Below are positions 55,995 to 64,000 of a DNA stretch of 64,000 nt, piece by piece. The DNA is from JACDAN01 sp963834825. GTDB lineage: Bacteria > Actinomycetota > Thermoleophilia > Gaiellales > Gaiellaceae. Both the position numbers and the translations under genes were made by a program. Location: contig CAWICZ010000011.1 of NCBI GenBank assembly GCA_963834825.1, forward strand, positions 1 through 64,000. Reading direction: 5' to 3'. Positions within the stretch are counted from its first letter, which is position 1; every line of letters starts with the position of its first letter. Under the pieces are notes generated by a model that was not told where the DNA came from, did not search any database, and saw only the letters and a list, made by a program, of their open reading frames with translations.

Positions 55995-56837
55995 GTGTCC
56001 GTCTCGGGCGTAGCGTCAGCGCGCTCGGCACCTGGGGAGGCTCGGGCGATCCTGGGTTCCGTCCTCGCGCGGTTGACGCCGATCTTCGCGGCTGCGGTGT
56101 CGATTGCCGCCTTCCTCGCCCTCTGGCAGTACGTCTCGACGTCGGGCCTGATCTCGGAGCAGGACCTCCCGGCGATGACGACGACGTTCCAGGAGCTCTG
56201 GAGGATGATGCACACCCAGGCGTTCTGGACCGCCTTCGGTCAGACGGTCCGGGGGTGGGCGCTGGGCCTCGTGATCGCGACGGTGCTCGCGGTCCCGATC
56301 GGGATCGTGCTCGGCTCGAGCGAGTTCGCCGGCAGAGCGTTTCGGATCCCGATCGAGTTCCTGCGGCCGATCCCGTCGGCGGCACTGATCCCGCTGCTTT
56401 TCCTCACCCTCGGCACGACGCTCAATAGTGAGATCTTCCTGGCCGCGTTCGGCGCGTTCTGGCCGCTGCTCGTCCAGACGATCTACGGCGTTCGCGACGT
56501 CGATCCGGTCGCGCTCGACACCGCCCGCTCCTTCGGGATCGGCCGGTTCGAGCGCCTCTACCGCATCAAGCTGCCGAGCGCCGTGCCCTACATCGCCACG
56601 GGTCTGAGGATCTCGTCTGCCGTCTCCCTGATCCTCGCGTTCACCGCCGAGCTGTTCATGGGCATCCCGGGGCTCGGCCAGATCATGAACGTGGCCGAGT
56701 CGTTCGGCCTGACGGTTCAGGTGTACGCGATCGCACTCGCCACGGGCTTCCTGGGCCTTGCGATCTACGTCGTCTTCGCCGCGCTCGAGCGCTGGGCTCT
56801 GCGCTGGCATCCCTCCCAGCGGGAGGCGGGCGCATGA
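55995..56837 (+). CDS. ABC transporter permease, SsuC/TauC family (1)
   Basis: The 280-residue permease has six helices and the cytoplasmic coupling loop VDPVALDTARSFGIGRFERL followed by RIKLPSAVPYIATGLR. It belongs to the class importing sulfonates, nitrate, thiamine precursors or aromatic acids. The start is preceded by the operator candidate. It overlaps the second permease (ATGA). Two different permeases suggest a heterodimeric channel. Confidence 0.9.
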   Translation: MSVSGVASARSAPGEARAILGSVLARLTPIFAAAVSIAAFLALWQYVSTSGLISEQDLPAMTTTFQELWRMMHTQAFWTAFGQTVRGWALGLVIATVLAVPIGIVLGSSEFAGRAFRIPIEFLRPIPSAALIPLLFLTLGTTLNSEIFLAAFGAFWPLLVQTIYGVRDVDPVALDTARSFGIGRFERLYRIKLPSAVPYIATGLRISSAVSLILAFTAELFMGIPGLGQIMNVAESFGLTVQVYAIALATGFLGLAIYVVFAALERWALRWHPSQREAGA

Positions 56838-57622
56838 CGGACAAGCGGCTGTACCACGCCGCGGCGATCGCCGCGGAGATCGCCGTGCCGGTGGCGATCC
56901 TCGCCGCCTGGCAGGTCTGGACCGTCCGCGCCAACGACCCGATGTTCCCGCGCCTGTCGACGATCCTCGTCGAGTTCCGCGAGATGTGGCTGTTCTCGCA
57001 GGTCGAGTTGCATCTGGTGCCGAGCCTCACGAGGATCCTGCTCGGGTTCGGGATCGCCGTCGTCCTCGGCGTGCTGCTCGGCATCCCGCTGGGGCTCTCG
57101 CGCTGGGGCCGGATGCTCGCGATGCCGCACATCGAGTGGTGGCGGGCGATGCCGCCTCCGGCGCTGCTGCCGATCTCGGTCGTCCTCCTGCACTCGATCG
57201 GGAACCGCCAGAAGGTTGCGTTCATCGCCTTCTTCTGCCTGTTTCCGGTGCTCTTGAACACGATCGACGGGGTGCGCGGCATCGATCCGACGCTCGTCGA
57301 CACCGCGCGCTCGTACGGCATGGGCCGGCTCGAGCGGGTCCGGAGGATCGTGTTTCCGGCCGCCCTTCCACAGATCTTCGCCGGGATGCGGACGAGCCTC
57401 TCGCTCGCCGTGATCGTCATGGTGCTCACGGAGTACTTCTCGAGCACGAGCGGCGTCGGCTACGTCCTCCTGATCTCGAAGAACACCTTCCAACTCGTTC
57501 CGATGTGGGCGACAATCCTGCTGATCGGGGTCCTTGGCTACTTGCTGAACCTTCTGCTCCTCCTCGTCGAGCGCCGCGTCCTGCGCTGGCACCGCGGCTG
57601 GCGGTTGGCATCACCGGTATGA
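56834..57622 (+). CDS. ABC transporter permease, SsuC/TauC family (2)
   Basis: The 262-residue permease is similar in plan to the preceding one: LVPSLTRILLGFGIAVVLGV, the coupling loop IDPTLVDTARSYGMGRLERV and VFPAALPQIFAGMRTSLSLA. It overlaps both neighbours by ATGA, so the three genes are translated as one block. Confidence 0.9.
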   Translation: MTDKRLYHAAAIAAEIAVPVAILAAWQVWTVRANDPMFPRLSTILVEFREMWLFSQVELHLVPSLTRILLGFGIAVVLGVLLGIPLGLSRWGRMLAMPHIEWWRAMPPPALLPISVVLLHSIGNRQKVAFIAFFCLFPVLLNTIDGVRGIDPTLVDTARSYGMGRLERVRRIVFPAALPQIFAGMRTSLSLAVIVMVLTEYFSSTSGVGYVLLISKNTFQLVPMWATILLIGVLGYLLNLLLLLVERRVLRWHRGWRLASPV

Positions 57623-58458
57623 GCCAGGCGGACGGCGAGATGCTCGAGATCAGGAGCGTGGCGAAGACCTACGGCAGCGGGGCGAAGGCGACGAGGGCGA
57701 TCGCGGACGTCTCCTTCTCGGTCGCCGAGCGCGAGTTCGTCTGCGTCGTCGGCCCGTCGGGCTGCGGGAAGACGACGCTGCTGAAGTGCGTCGGCGGCCT
57801 GCTCCGGCCGTCGAGCGGGGAGGTGCTGCTGCGTGGGCGGCGCGTGACCTCGCCGCCGGAGGAGATGGCGCTCGTGTTCCAGGAGTACGGGCGGTCGCTC
57901 ATGCCCTGGTCCTCGGTGCGGAACAACGTCGTGCTCCCCCTGCGGCACAAGCGGCTCGGGCGGAGCGAACGCAAAGAGCTCGTCGAGGACGCCCTCGACG
58001 CCGTCGGGCTCACGCGCTTCATCGACCACTACCCCTGGCAGCTCTCTGGCGGAATGCAGCAGCGCGTGGCGATCGCGCGCGCACTTGCGTACCAGCCTTC
58101 GATCCTGCTGATGGACGAGCCGTTCGCGTCGGTCGATGCCCAGACGCGGGGCGATCTCGAGGATCTCGTGCTTCGCGTACGGGAAGAGTTCGCGATCACG
58201 ATCCTCTTCGTCACCCACGACATCGACGAGTCCGTCTATCTCTCGGACCGCGTCGTCGTCCTAACGCATGCACCTACCGAAGTGAAGGAGATCATCGGGG
58301 TCGATCTGCCCTTCCCGCGCGACCAGATCGCGACGAAGGAGCTGCAGGAGTTCATGCACCTTCGCGGGCACGTCTATCGGCTGATCAAGAGGGAGCAGGG
58401 CGAGGGAAGACCCGAACTAGCGACCGTGACAACTGCGACGAAAGGAGAAGAAGCATGA
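57619..58458 (+). CDS. ABC transporter ATP-binding protein, SsuB/TauB family
   Basis: The 279-residue ATPase has Walker A GPSGCGKTT, Q-loop VFQEYGRSL, signature LSGGMQQRVAIARAL, Walker B ILLMDEPFASVD and the switch His in VTHDIDE. It energises the two permeases. It overlaps the solute-binding-protein gene by four bases (ATGA). Confidence 0.92.
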   Translation: MSQADGEMLEIRSVAKTYGSGAKATRAIADVSFSVAEREFVCVVGPSGCGKTTLLKCVGGLLRPSSGEVLLRGRRVTSPPEEMALVFQEYGRSLMPWSSVRNNVVLPLRHKRLGRSERKELVEDALDAVGLTRFIDHYPWQLSGGMQQRVAIARALAYQPSILLMDEPFASVDAQTRGDLEDLVLRVREEFAITILFVTHDIDESVYLSDRVVVLTHAPTEVKEIIGVDLPFPRDQIATKELQEFMHLRGHVYRLIKREQGEGRPELATVTTATKGEEA

Positions 58459-59701
58459 CCAGACTCATGCGGCACCGCCGGTCCCGGCGCGTCGGCCTCA
58501 CTGCGGTGGCCGGGGTGATCGTCGGGCTCGCCGTGTTCGGAGGCGCGGCGGCCAGTGCGCCGGCCCAGCCGACGACCGAGATCCGGCTGATCACGCTGCC
58601 GATCGCCAATGCGCTTCCGCAGCAGCTCGGGATCCGGAAGGGGTTCTTCGCGGCGGAGGGGATCGAGCTCAAGACGACGACGCTGCAAAGCGGCAACGAC
58701 GTCGTCCTGGCGATGGCGAACAACAACGGCGACGTCGGCTACGCCGGCTTCGTGCCGATGATGATCGGATCGACGAGCGGCATTGCGCTCGAAGTTCTGG
58801 CGTCGAGCGAGGTCGAAGGCACTACGGCAGCGGACAACTGGCAGAACATCCTCGTCAAGGGCTCGAGCTCGATCCGAACGGACCGCGACCTGGCCGGCAA
58901 GACGATCGCCGTGAACGCGCTCAAGGGCGTGGGCGAGATCATGATCAAGGCGGCGCTCGAGAAGCGAGGCATCAGGCTGAGCTCGGTCAGGCTGGTGGCG
59001 ATCCCGTTCCCGCAGATGCGGTCGGCGCTGAACAACGGCCAAGTCGATGCGATCTGGACGCCTGAGCCGTTCCTGTCGCAGGCGCTCAACATCGACAACG
59101 CCCGCATCGTCATGGCTCCAGGCCCGGTGCTCGGCAACTACTTCCCGATCGGCGGGTATGCCGTCAAGCCGAGCTGGAAGGCCCAGAACCGGAGCCTCGC
59201 AGCGCGTTTCCGGCGGGCCGTCAACCGGTCGCTGCTGTACGCGCAGTCGCATCCGGACGAGATCCGCGCGCTGCTTCCGTCAGGCACCCAGAACGTCCGG
59301 CTTCCGATCTGGAGCACCCTGGTGGATCGCGGCAAGCTCCAGCAGCTCGCCGGCTATGCGAGGAAATACGGCGTCATCACGAGGATGCCGAACATGAAGC
59401 AGCTCGTCCCGAACAGCATCGCGAGCGGGCTCGTCCTGCAGGGAACCGTGCAGGGCCGCCGGGTGCTGCTCCGCGTGGAAGGGCGGACCGGTGACAACGC
59501 TGGCCGTCGGCCCGTACACGTTCGTGGTCACCGACAACTCACGGACGCCAGAACTTCACGCTGAAGGGCCCCGGCGTGAACCGTCAGACGAGCGTCCGGG
59601 GGCGGGGCCGGACGACCTGGACGGTGAACCTCCGCAAGGGCACCTACCGGTACTGGTCCAGCGCCAATCCGGGAGCGAAGAAGAGCTTCAGGGTCGGCTA
59701 G
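58455..59701 (+). CDS. ABC substrate-binding protein with C-terminal cupredoxin-like domain (two frameshifts)
   Basis: A signal peptide (GLTAVAGVIVGLAVFGGAAA) precedes a NMT1/SsuA-like binding domain: IRLITLPIANALPQQLGIRK, GFFAAEGIELKTTTLQSGND, GNYFPIGGYAVKPSW. After about residue 335 the frame moves by one base near 59490 (VEGRT, then VTTLAVGPYTFVVTDNS) and again near 59549 (QNFTLKGPGVNRQTS). It then runs to the stop at 59701 with TTWTVNLRKGTYRYWSS and KKSFRVG. This tail has the strand pattern of cupredoxin-like domains but lacks the His, Cys and Met copper ligands. The ligand is unknown; the regulon suggests an aromatic acid. Confidence 0.8.
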
Positions 59702-59705
59702 GGCA

Positions 59706-61314
59706 CTAAGGCGCGAAGGTCGCTGTCGGAGCGATCGCCACGTCGAGGAGCAGCGGCTCCTCGCGCGTGGCGAGCTCCGGCACGACCTCGTCGAGCGTCT
59801 CGACGAGGTCGTCGTGCTCGGTGATGCGCCGCGCCTCACAGCCTTGCGCGCGGGCCAGGGCGGCGATGTCCACGGCGAAGCTCGGCCAGGGCCCCGCGGC
59901 GCCGTGGCGTTCCGCGAGGCGGTCCATGATCGCGTAGCCGCCGTTCGCGAGGATGACGAACAGCACGCCGGCGCGGTAGTGGGCGGCGCTCCACAGCGCC
60001 TGGATCCCGTACAGCGCCGAACCGTCGCCGACGACCGCGACGACGGGTCGCTCCGGGAGCGCCATGCGCACGCCGGTCGCGCCCGCGAGCGCGAACCCGA
60101 GCCCGCCCATGGCCGCGCTGAGAAAGCCGAGGGGCTCGCGCGCGAGAAGGCGGTCGTGGAGCTCGGGCCGGTCGACGGGAGCCTCCTCGACGACGACCGC
60201 GTCTCGCGGTAGTCGCTCGGCGAGCGCCGACAGGACATGACCCGCCATGCAGCGGCTCTCCGGGTGCGGGCGGCTCCGGCGCGGGTGGCGGCCGATACTG
60301 CTCGGGCGGGCTCGCCTCGCGCGCCGGCAACCGTTGCGCGAGCTCGCGGCACGCTGCCGCCGGCGGCGCGAGCACGGCGAGCTCCGCCGGGCTGCGGTGG
60401 ATCTCGTCGGCGTTGTCGCCCACGACCGCGATCCGCGTCCCCGGCTCCGTGAACGCTCCCGGCGTGTACGGCGACTGGCGGAACACCGGCGCGCCGACGA
60501 CCAGAATCGCGTCGTAGGGCGCGAGCCGCTCCCGCAGGCGCGGCCGGTCGGCGGGGAGGACGCCCGCGAAGAGCCGGTGATCCTGGGGAAAGCCCGCCCG
60601 GGCGCCGAACGACTCCTGGAAGACCGGCGCGACGAGCCGTTCCGCGAGCTCGGTCAGCGCTGCCCAGGTCTCGGGGTCGTCGGCGCCGGCGCCGACGACG
60701 AGCGCGGGCGCAGCGGCACCCGAGAGGAAGGCGACGAGCTCGTCGATCGCGGCCGGGTCCGCGGCGGTGCCCCGCATGACTCTGGCCGGCGCCGCGTCCT
60801 CGCGCTCCTCGTCGGCGGGGACGCCCCAGTCGTCCATCGGGGCGATCACGAGCGCCGGCCCGCGGTGGGTGGCCGCCTCGTGCGCCGCCCGCCTGATCGA
60901 GCCCGGGAGATCCTGCGCCTGCACGGGCTGGTCGACCCAGACCGGGTACTCGCCGGCGAGGCCCTGGAGCCGGCCGGCGAGGAACGGCTCGAAGGCCAGG
61001 TGCCGCCGGTCCTGTTGGCCGACGAGCACGACCAGCGGCGCCCGGTTGACGCGCGCGGTTGCGAGGGCGCCGACCGCGTTGCCGAGGCCGGCCGTGGTGT
61101 GGAGCAGGGCAAAGGCGGGCTCGCGGCGGCCGATCGCCCACCCCGTTGCCAGGCCGACCACGGACGCCTCATGCAGAGCGAGCACGAAGCGCAGGTCCTC
61201 GGGGAGTCCGGCGAGGAACGGAACCTCCGTCGATCCCGGGTTGCCGAAGATCGTCGTCAAGCCCTGCTCCCGCAGGACGTCGAAGGTCGCGTCACGCACG
61301 GTCCGGCCGCTCAT
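59706..61314 (-). CDS. Benzoylformate-decarboxylase-like ThDP enzyme (frameshifted)
   Basis: A thiamine-diphosphate enzyme of the acetolactate synthase/benzoylformate decarboxylase type. The N-terminal PYR domain has IFGNPGSTEVPFL and the activating Glu in LALHEASVVGLATG. A central domain follows, and the PP domain has the ThDP motif VVGDGSALYGIQALW with the partner NGGYAI. The two frames join by a one-base shift between about 60250 and 60350 (GEPLHGG/AGHVLSALAERLPRD). GNPGSTE and ALHEA resemble benzoylformate decarboxylase more than acetolactate synthase; no separate FAD motif is visible. It is divergent from the iclR gene. Confidence 0.8.
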
Positions 61315-61338
61315 CGGCGCCAGTATCCCGCAGCGGAA

Positions 61339-61355
61339 AGTTCGGTATGAGAACA
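61339..61355. promoter_or_regulatory. IclR-type operator candidate 2
   Basis: AGTTCGGTATGAGAACA lies between the ThDP-enzyme and iclR starts and covers the ATG at 61347. Read on the other strand it is TGTTCTCATACCGAACT, matching sites 1 and 3. A regulator bound here would block its own gene and the divergent enzyme gene. Confidence 0.6.
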
Positions 61356-62171
61356 TCCGTTCACATGCTGGATACCGGCCGGGAGCGAAACCCCGACTAC
61401 GTTCAGTCGCTCGAGCGCGGGCTCGCCGTCATCAAGGCCTTCGGGGCGGATTCCCCCGAGCTGCGGCTGAGCGACGTCGCCCGCGCCACCGGGTTGACGC
61501 GCGCCGCGGCCCGCCGGTTCCTGCTGACGCTCGTGCGGCTCGGCTACGTGCGGCAGGACGGCACCGCGTTCTCGCTTCGCCCACGCGTACTCGAGCTGGG
61601 TTACGCGTACCTCTCGGCGCTCAGCCTGCCGGAGGTCGCCATGCCGCACATGGAGACGCTCGTGGCGGACGTGAACGAGTCGTCGTCGATCGCGGTGCTC
61701 GACGACCTCGACATCGTCTACGTCGCCCGGGTGCCGACCCAGCGGATCATGACGATCACGATCGCCGTCGGCACCAGGCTGCCGGCCTACGCGACCTCGA
61801 TGGGGCGCGTACTGCTCGCCGGCCTCGAGCACGACGACCTCGAGGACCGGCTCGACCGGATCGAGCTGGAGCGGCTGACACCGACGACGGTGCCCGATCA
61901 CTACGCCTTGCGCGAGCAGGTCGATAGGGCGCGCGAGGCCGGCTGGTCGATGGTCGACCAGGAGCTCGAGCAAGGCGTTCGGTCTGCCTCCGTCCCGATC
62001 CGAGATGCGAGCGGAGCAGTGGTCGCGGCGATGAACGTCTCCGTCCATGCCTCGCGCATGACGATGCAAGCCCTGCGACGCGAGGTGGTGCCGAAGCTGC
62101 TGCGCACCGCGGAAGCGATCGAGAACGATCTGCGCGCGGCCGCACCCGCCGGAGGTGCGAACACGGCTTGA
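61347..62171 (+). CDS. IclR-family transcriptional regulator (PcaR/PobR-like)
   Basis: An N-terminal winged helix (YVQSLERGLAVIKAF, LRLSDVARATGLTRAAARRF) and a C-terminal effector domain (VARVPTQRIMTITIAVGTRL, YATSMGRVLLAG, GWSMVDQELEQGVRSASVPI) match the beta-ketoadipate-type IclR group that responds to aromatic acids. ATG 61347 has a GGAAAG site but lies inside the operator candidate; ATG 61365 (MLDTGRERN) is an alternative start. It probably regulates the ABC operon, the ThDP enzyme and the aldehyde dehydrogenase. Confidence 0.88.
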   Translation: MRTSVHMLDTGRERNPDYVQSLERGLAVIKAFGADSPELRLSDVARATGLTRAAARRFLLTLVRLGYVRQDGTAFSLRPRVLELGYAYLSALSLPEVAMPHMETLVADVNESSSIAVLDDLDIVYVARVPTQRIMTITIAVGTRLPAYATSMGRVLLAGLEHDDLEDRLDRIELERLTPTTVPDHYALREQVDRAREAGWSMVDQELEQGVRSASVPIRDASGAVVAAMNVSVHASRMTMQALRREVVPKLLRTAEAIENDLRAAAPAGGANTA

Positions 62172-62218
62172 CACGCTCCGGACACCGATGGGAGAGTGCG
62201 GTGCGGCAGACGGATGAC

Positions 62219-62235
62219 TGTTCTCATGGCGAACA
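62219..62235. promoter_or_regulatory. IclR-type operator candidate 3
   Basis: TGTTCTCATGGCGAACA lies 24 bases before the aldehyde-dehydrogenase start, just upstream of its GGGAAGGAG ribosome site. It differs from site 1 only in the spacer. Confidence 0.6.
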
Positions 62236-62259
62236 CCGTCGGACGGGAAGGAGCGTGAG

Positions 62260-63729
62260 ATGACCGTCGCAATGGAGAAAGCGGTTCGGAAACTGCACAT
62301 CGGGGGGGAGTGGACCGACGCGACGGGCGGCGGGACGTTCGAGGACACCGACCCCTTTACCGGCGATGTCGTCGCCGGGATTCCCGCGGGCACGAGGGAG
62401 GACGCGAAGCGCGCCATCGAAGCGGCCGACAAGGCGTTTCCGGCGTGGTCACAGTCGCCGCCGGCAGAGCGTCAGCGCGTCTTCCTCAAGGCCGCCGACA
62501 TCCTCGAGGCCCGCGCCGAGGAGGTCGGCTCGTGGCTCACCCGGGAGACCGGCTGCACGTTCGGGTTCGCGATGTTCCAGCTCCAGTTCGTCCAGGGCCT
62601 CTTTCGGCAGGCCGCCGCGCTCGGCTACCAGCCGATGGGCGAGATCATCCCGTCGGACACCGGCGCCCTCGCGATGGGGATTCGCCGCCCGGTCGGCGTC
62701 GTCGGCGCGATCGCGCCCTGGAACGCCGCGCTGATCCTTCCGGCGCGCTCGTTCGCCTCACCGATTGCGCTCGGCAACACGGTCGTACTGAAGCCGTCCG
62801 AGCATTCGCCGTACGTCGGAGGGTTGCTCTTCGCCGAGATCTTCAGCGAGGCCGGCCTTCCGGAGGGTGTCCTGAACGTCGTCACGCACGCTCCGGGCGA
62901 GGCCGGTCCGATCGCCGACGAGCTGGTGGAGAACCCGCTCGTTCGCGTGATCAACTTCACCGGCTCGACGGAGAAGGGTCGCCTGATCGCCGAGGCGGCG
63001 GGCCGCAACCTGAAGCGCGTCGTGCTCGAGCTGGGCGGATCGAACCCCCTGATCGTGCTCGCCGACGCCGACCTGGACTACGCGGTCGATGCCGCAGCGT
63101 TCGGCGCGTTCCTCCACCAGGGCCAGATCTGCATGTCGGCGCGCCGGATCATCGTCGAGCAGCCGATCGCCGAGGCGCTGACCGAGCGCCTGGTCGAGAA
63201 GACGAAGGGCCTGAAGGCCGGCGATCCCAAGGAGCAGGACACGATCATCGGCCCGCTGATCACGGGCGACGCGCTCGCCACCGTCAAGGGCCGGGTCGAC
63301 GACGTCGTCGCGGAGGGGGCGAAGCTGCTCGCCGGCGGGGAGGCCGAGGGCAACGTGTATCGGGCGACGCTCCTCGCGGACGTCCCGAAGGACTCCGAGT
63401 TCGCGCGGGTCGAGACCTTCGGCCCGGTCGCCACGATCGAGGTCGTCGAGAACGCCGACGAGGCCGTCGAGCGCGCGAACGACACGACGTACGGTCTCTC
63501 GGCCGGGATCATCACCTCCGATCCCGACCGGGGCCTCGCTCTCGCTCAGCGGATCGAGTCCGGGATCGTCCACGTCAACGACCAGCCCGTGGCCGACGAG
63601 CCGCAGATGCCGTTCGGCGGCGTCAAGGACAGCGGGTTCGGCCGCTTCGGCGGCGCGGCGGCGATCAACGAGTTCACGGACCTCCACTGGGTGACGGTGA
63701 AGAGCGGCGCCCACCCGTTCCCGTTTTAG
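62260..63729 (+). CDS. NAD(P)-dependent aldehyde dehydrogenase
   Basis: The 489-residue enzyme has the ALDH set: IAPWNAALILPARS, the cofactor motif INFTGSTEKGR, the general-base Glu in VLELGGSNPLIVL, the catalytic Cys in FLHQGQICMSARR and the C-terminal MPFGGVKDSGFGRFG. The sequence style is like benzaldehyde/vanillin dehydrogenases, which fits a preceding benzoylformate-type decarboxylation, but the substrate is inferred. ATG 62260 has a strong AAGGAG site. No frameshift. Confidence 0.9.
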   Translation: MTVAMEKAVRKLHIGGEWTDATGGGTFEDTDPFTGDVVAGIPAGTREDAKRAIEAADKAFPAWSQSPPAERQRVFLKAADILEARAEEVGSWLTRETGCTFGFAMFQLQFVQGLFRQAAALGYQPMGEIIPSDTGALAMGIRRPVGVVGAIAPWNAALILPARSFASPIALGNTVVLKPSEHSPYVGGLLFAEIFSEAGLPEGVLNVVTHAPGEAGPIADELVENPLVRVINFTGSTEKGRLIAEAAGRNLKRVVLELGGSNPLIVLADADLDYAVDAAAFGAFLHQGQICMSARRIIVEQPIAEALTERLVEKTKGLKAGDPKEQDTIIGPLITGDALATVKGRVDDVVAEGAKLLAGGEAEGNVYRATLLADVPKDSEFARVETFGPVATIEVVENADEAVERANDTTYGLSAGIITSDPDRGLALAQRIESGIVHVNDQPVADEPQMPFGGVKDSGFGRFGGAAAINEFTDLHWVTVKSGAHPFPF

Positions 63730-63749
63730 CGATGGGCTGACACGACGGC

Positions 63750-64000
63750 ATGGCGGAGATCGTTCCGCTCTCCGACGCGGTTCGGGACCTCGTGCACGAC
63801 GGCGACGCCGTCGCGCTCGAGGGGTTCACGCACCTGATCCCACATGCGGCCGGCCACGAGCTGATCCGCCAGCAGCGTCGCGACCTGACGCTTGTCCGGA
63901 TGACGCCCGACGTCGTCTACGACCAGCTGATCGGAATGGGCTGCGCGCGCAAGCTCGTGTTCTCGTGGGGCGGGAACCCCGGCGTCGGCTCGCTGCACCG
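63750..64000 (+). CDS. CoA-transferase family I, subunit A (partial at right edge)
   Basis: The first 83 residues (MAEIVPLSDAVRDLVHDGDA, ALEGFTHLIPHAAGHELIRQ, LTLVRMTPDVVYDQLIG, VFSWGGNPGVGSLHR) match subunit A of the glutaconate/3-oxoacid CoA-transferase family, including the GGNPGVGS loop. The gene continues past the window. It follows the aldehyde dehydrogenase by 20 bases and is likely in the same unit, suggesting the pathway ends in CoA-activated acids. Confidence 0.85.
   Translation, partial: MAEIVPLSDAVRDLVHDGDAVALEGFTHLIPHAAGHELIRQQRRDLTLVRMTPDVVYDQLIGMGCARKLVFSWGGNPGVGSLH

Overview
The window is very GC-rich, densely coded bacterial chromosome with many GTG/TTG starts and ATGA/GTGA-type overlaps. 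PspA with both PspAA and PspAB, a form I (AYRCSFR) aerobic CO dehydrogenase, DUF5995- and DUF6510-like proteins and the sulfite-oxidase/ferredoxin-reductase/DUF6510 triad suggest an actinobacterium, probably of the Thermoleophilia (Gaiellales/Solirubrobacterales type). That placement is an inference from gene content; TypA and GreA are the best marker genes here to test it.

Layout. 1-7.6 kb: a membrane protein, then an envelope-stress block (htpX-pspAB on the plus strand; pspA-pspAA-bicupin on the minus strand), a metallo-hydrolase, an oxidoreductase and an AlkZ-like glycosylase. 7.67-11.5 kb: an intact tRNA-Ala(CGC) whose 3' 42 bases recur 3.67 kb downstream. This brackets a small, less GC-rich island with no visible integrase (membrane protein, SGNH hydrolase, PC4-like pair); a third, decayed copy of the repeat follows. 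11.6-24 kb: typA/greA, a Csp-like copper protein, a site-2 protease, an MFS exporter, HtrA, DedA, a four-GAF histidine kinase and an SDR.

24.1-34.5 kb is the most interesting block: five translationally chained small single-span membrane proteins lead directly into coxM-coxS-coxL (form I CO dehydrogenase), coxD and coxE, followed by a 60-residue Cys/His protein and a free-standing 153-residue relative of a CoxL subdomain that has lost the cofactor-contact motif. A YceI-superoxide dismutase fusion on the opposite strand and coxG close the block. The small membrane proteins may form an undescribed membrane platform for CO dehydrogenase; that is inference from context.

34.5-55.9 kb: mixed housekeeping and accessory genes (FIST plus histidine kinase, glycosidase, two-component pair, MMPL transporter, glycerophosphodiesterase, MocR regulator, NIPSNAP) and the sulfite-oxidase-like/FNR/DUF6510 operon, whose junction carries an exact 98-bp tandem duplication. 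55.9-64 kb: a catabolic regulon with an SsuABC-type ABC transporter, a benzoylformate-decarboxylase-like ThDP enzyme, an IclR regulator, an aldehyde dehydrogenase and a CoA-transferase subunit. These are tied together by three copies of a TGTTC-N7-GAACA box, proposed as the IclR operator.

Quality note: at least twelve otherwise intact genes carry about seventeen single-base frameshifts, mostly apparent one-base insertions. This looks more like consensus error in the assembly than gene decay, so I annotate these genes across the frameshift.
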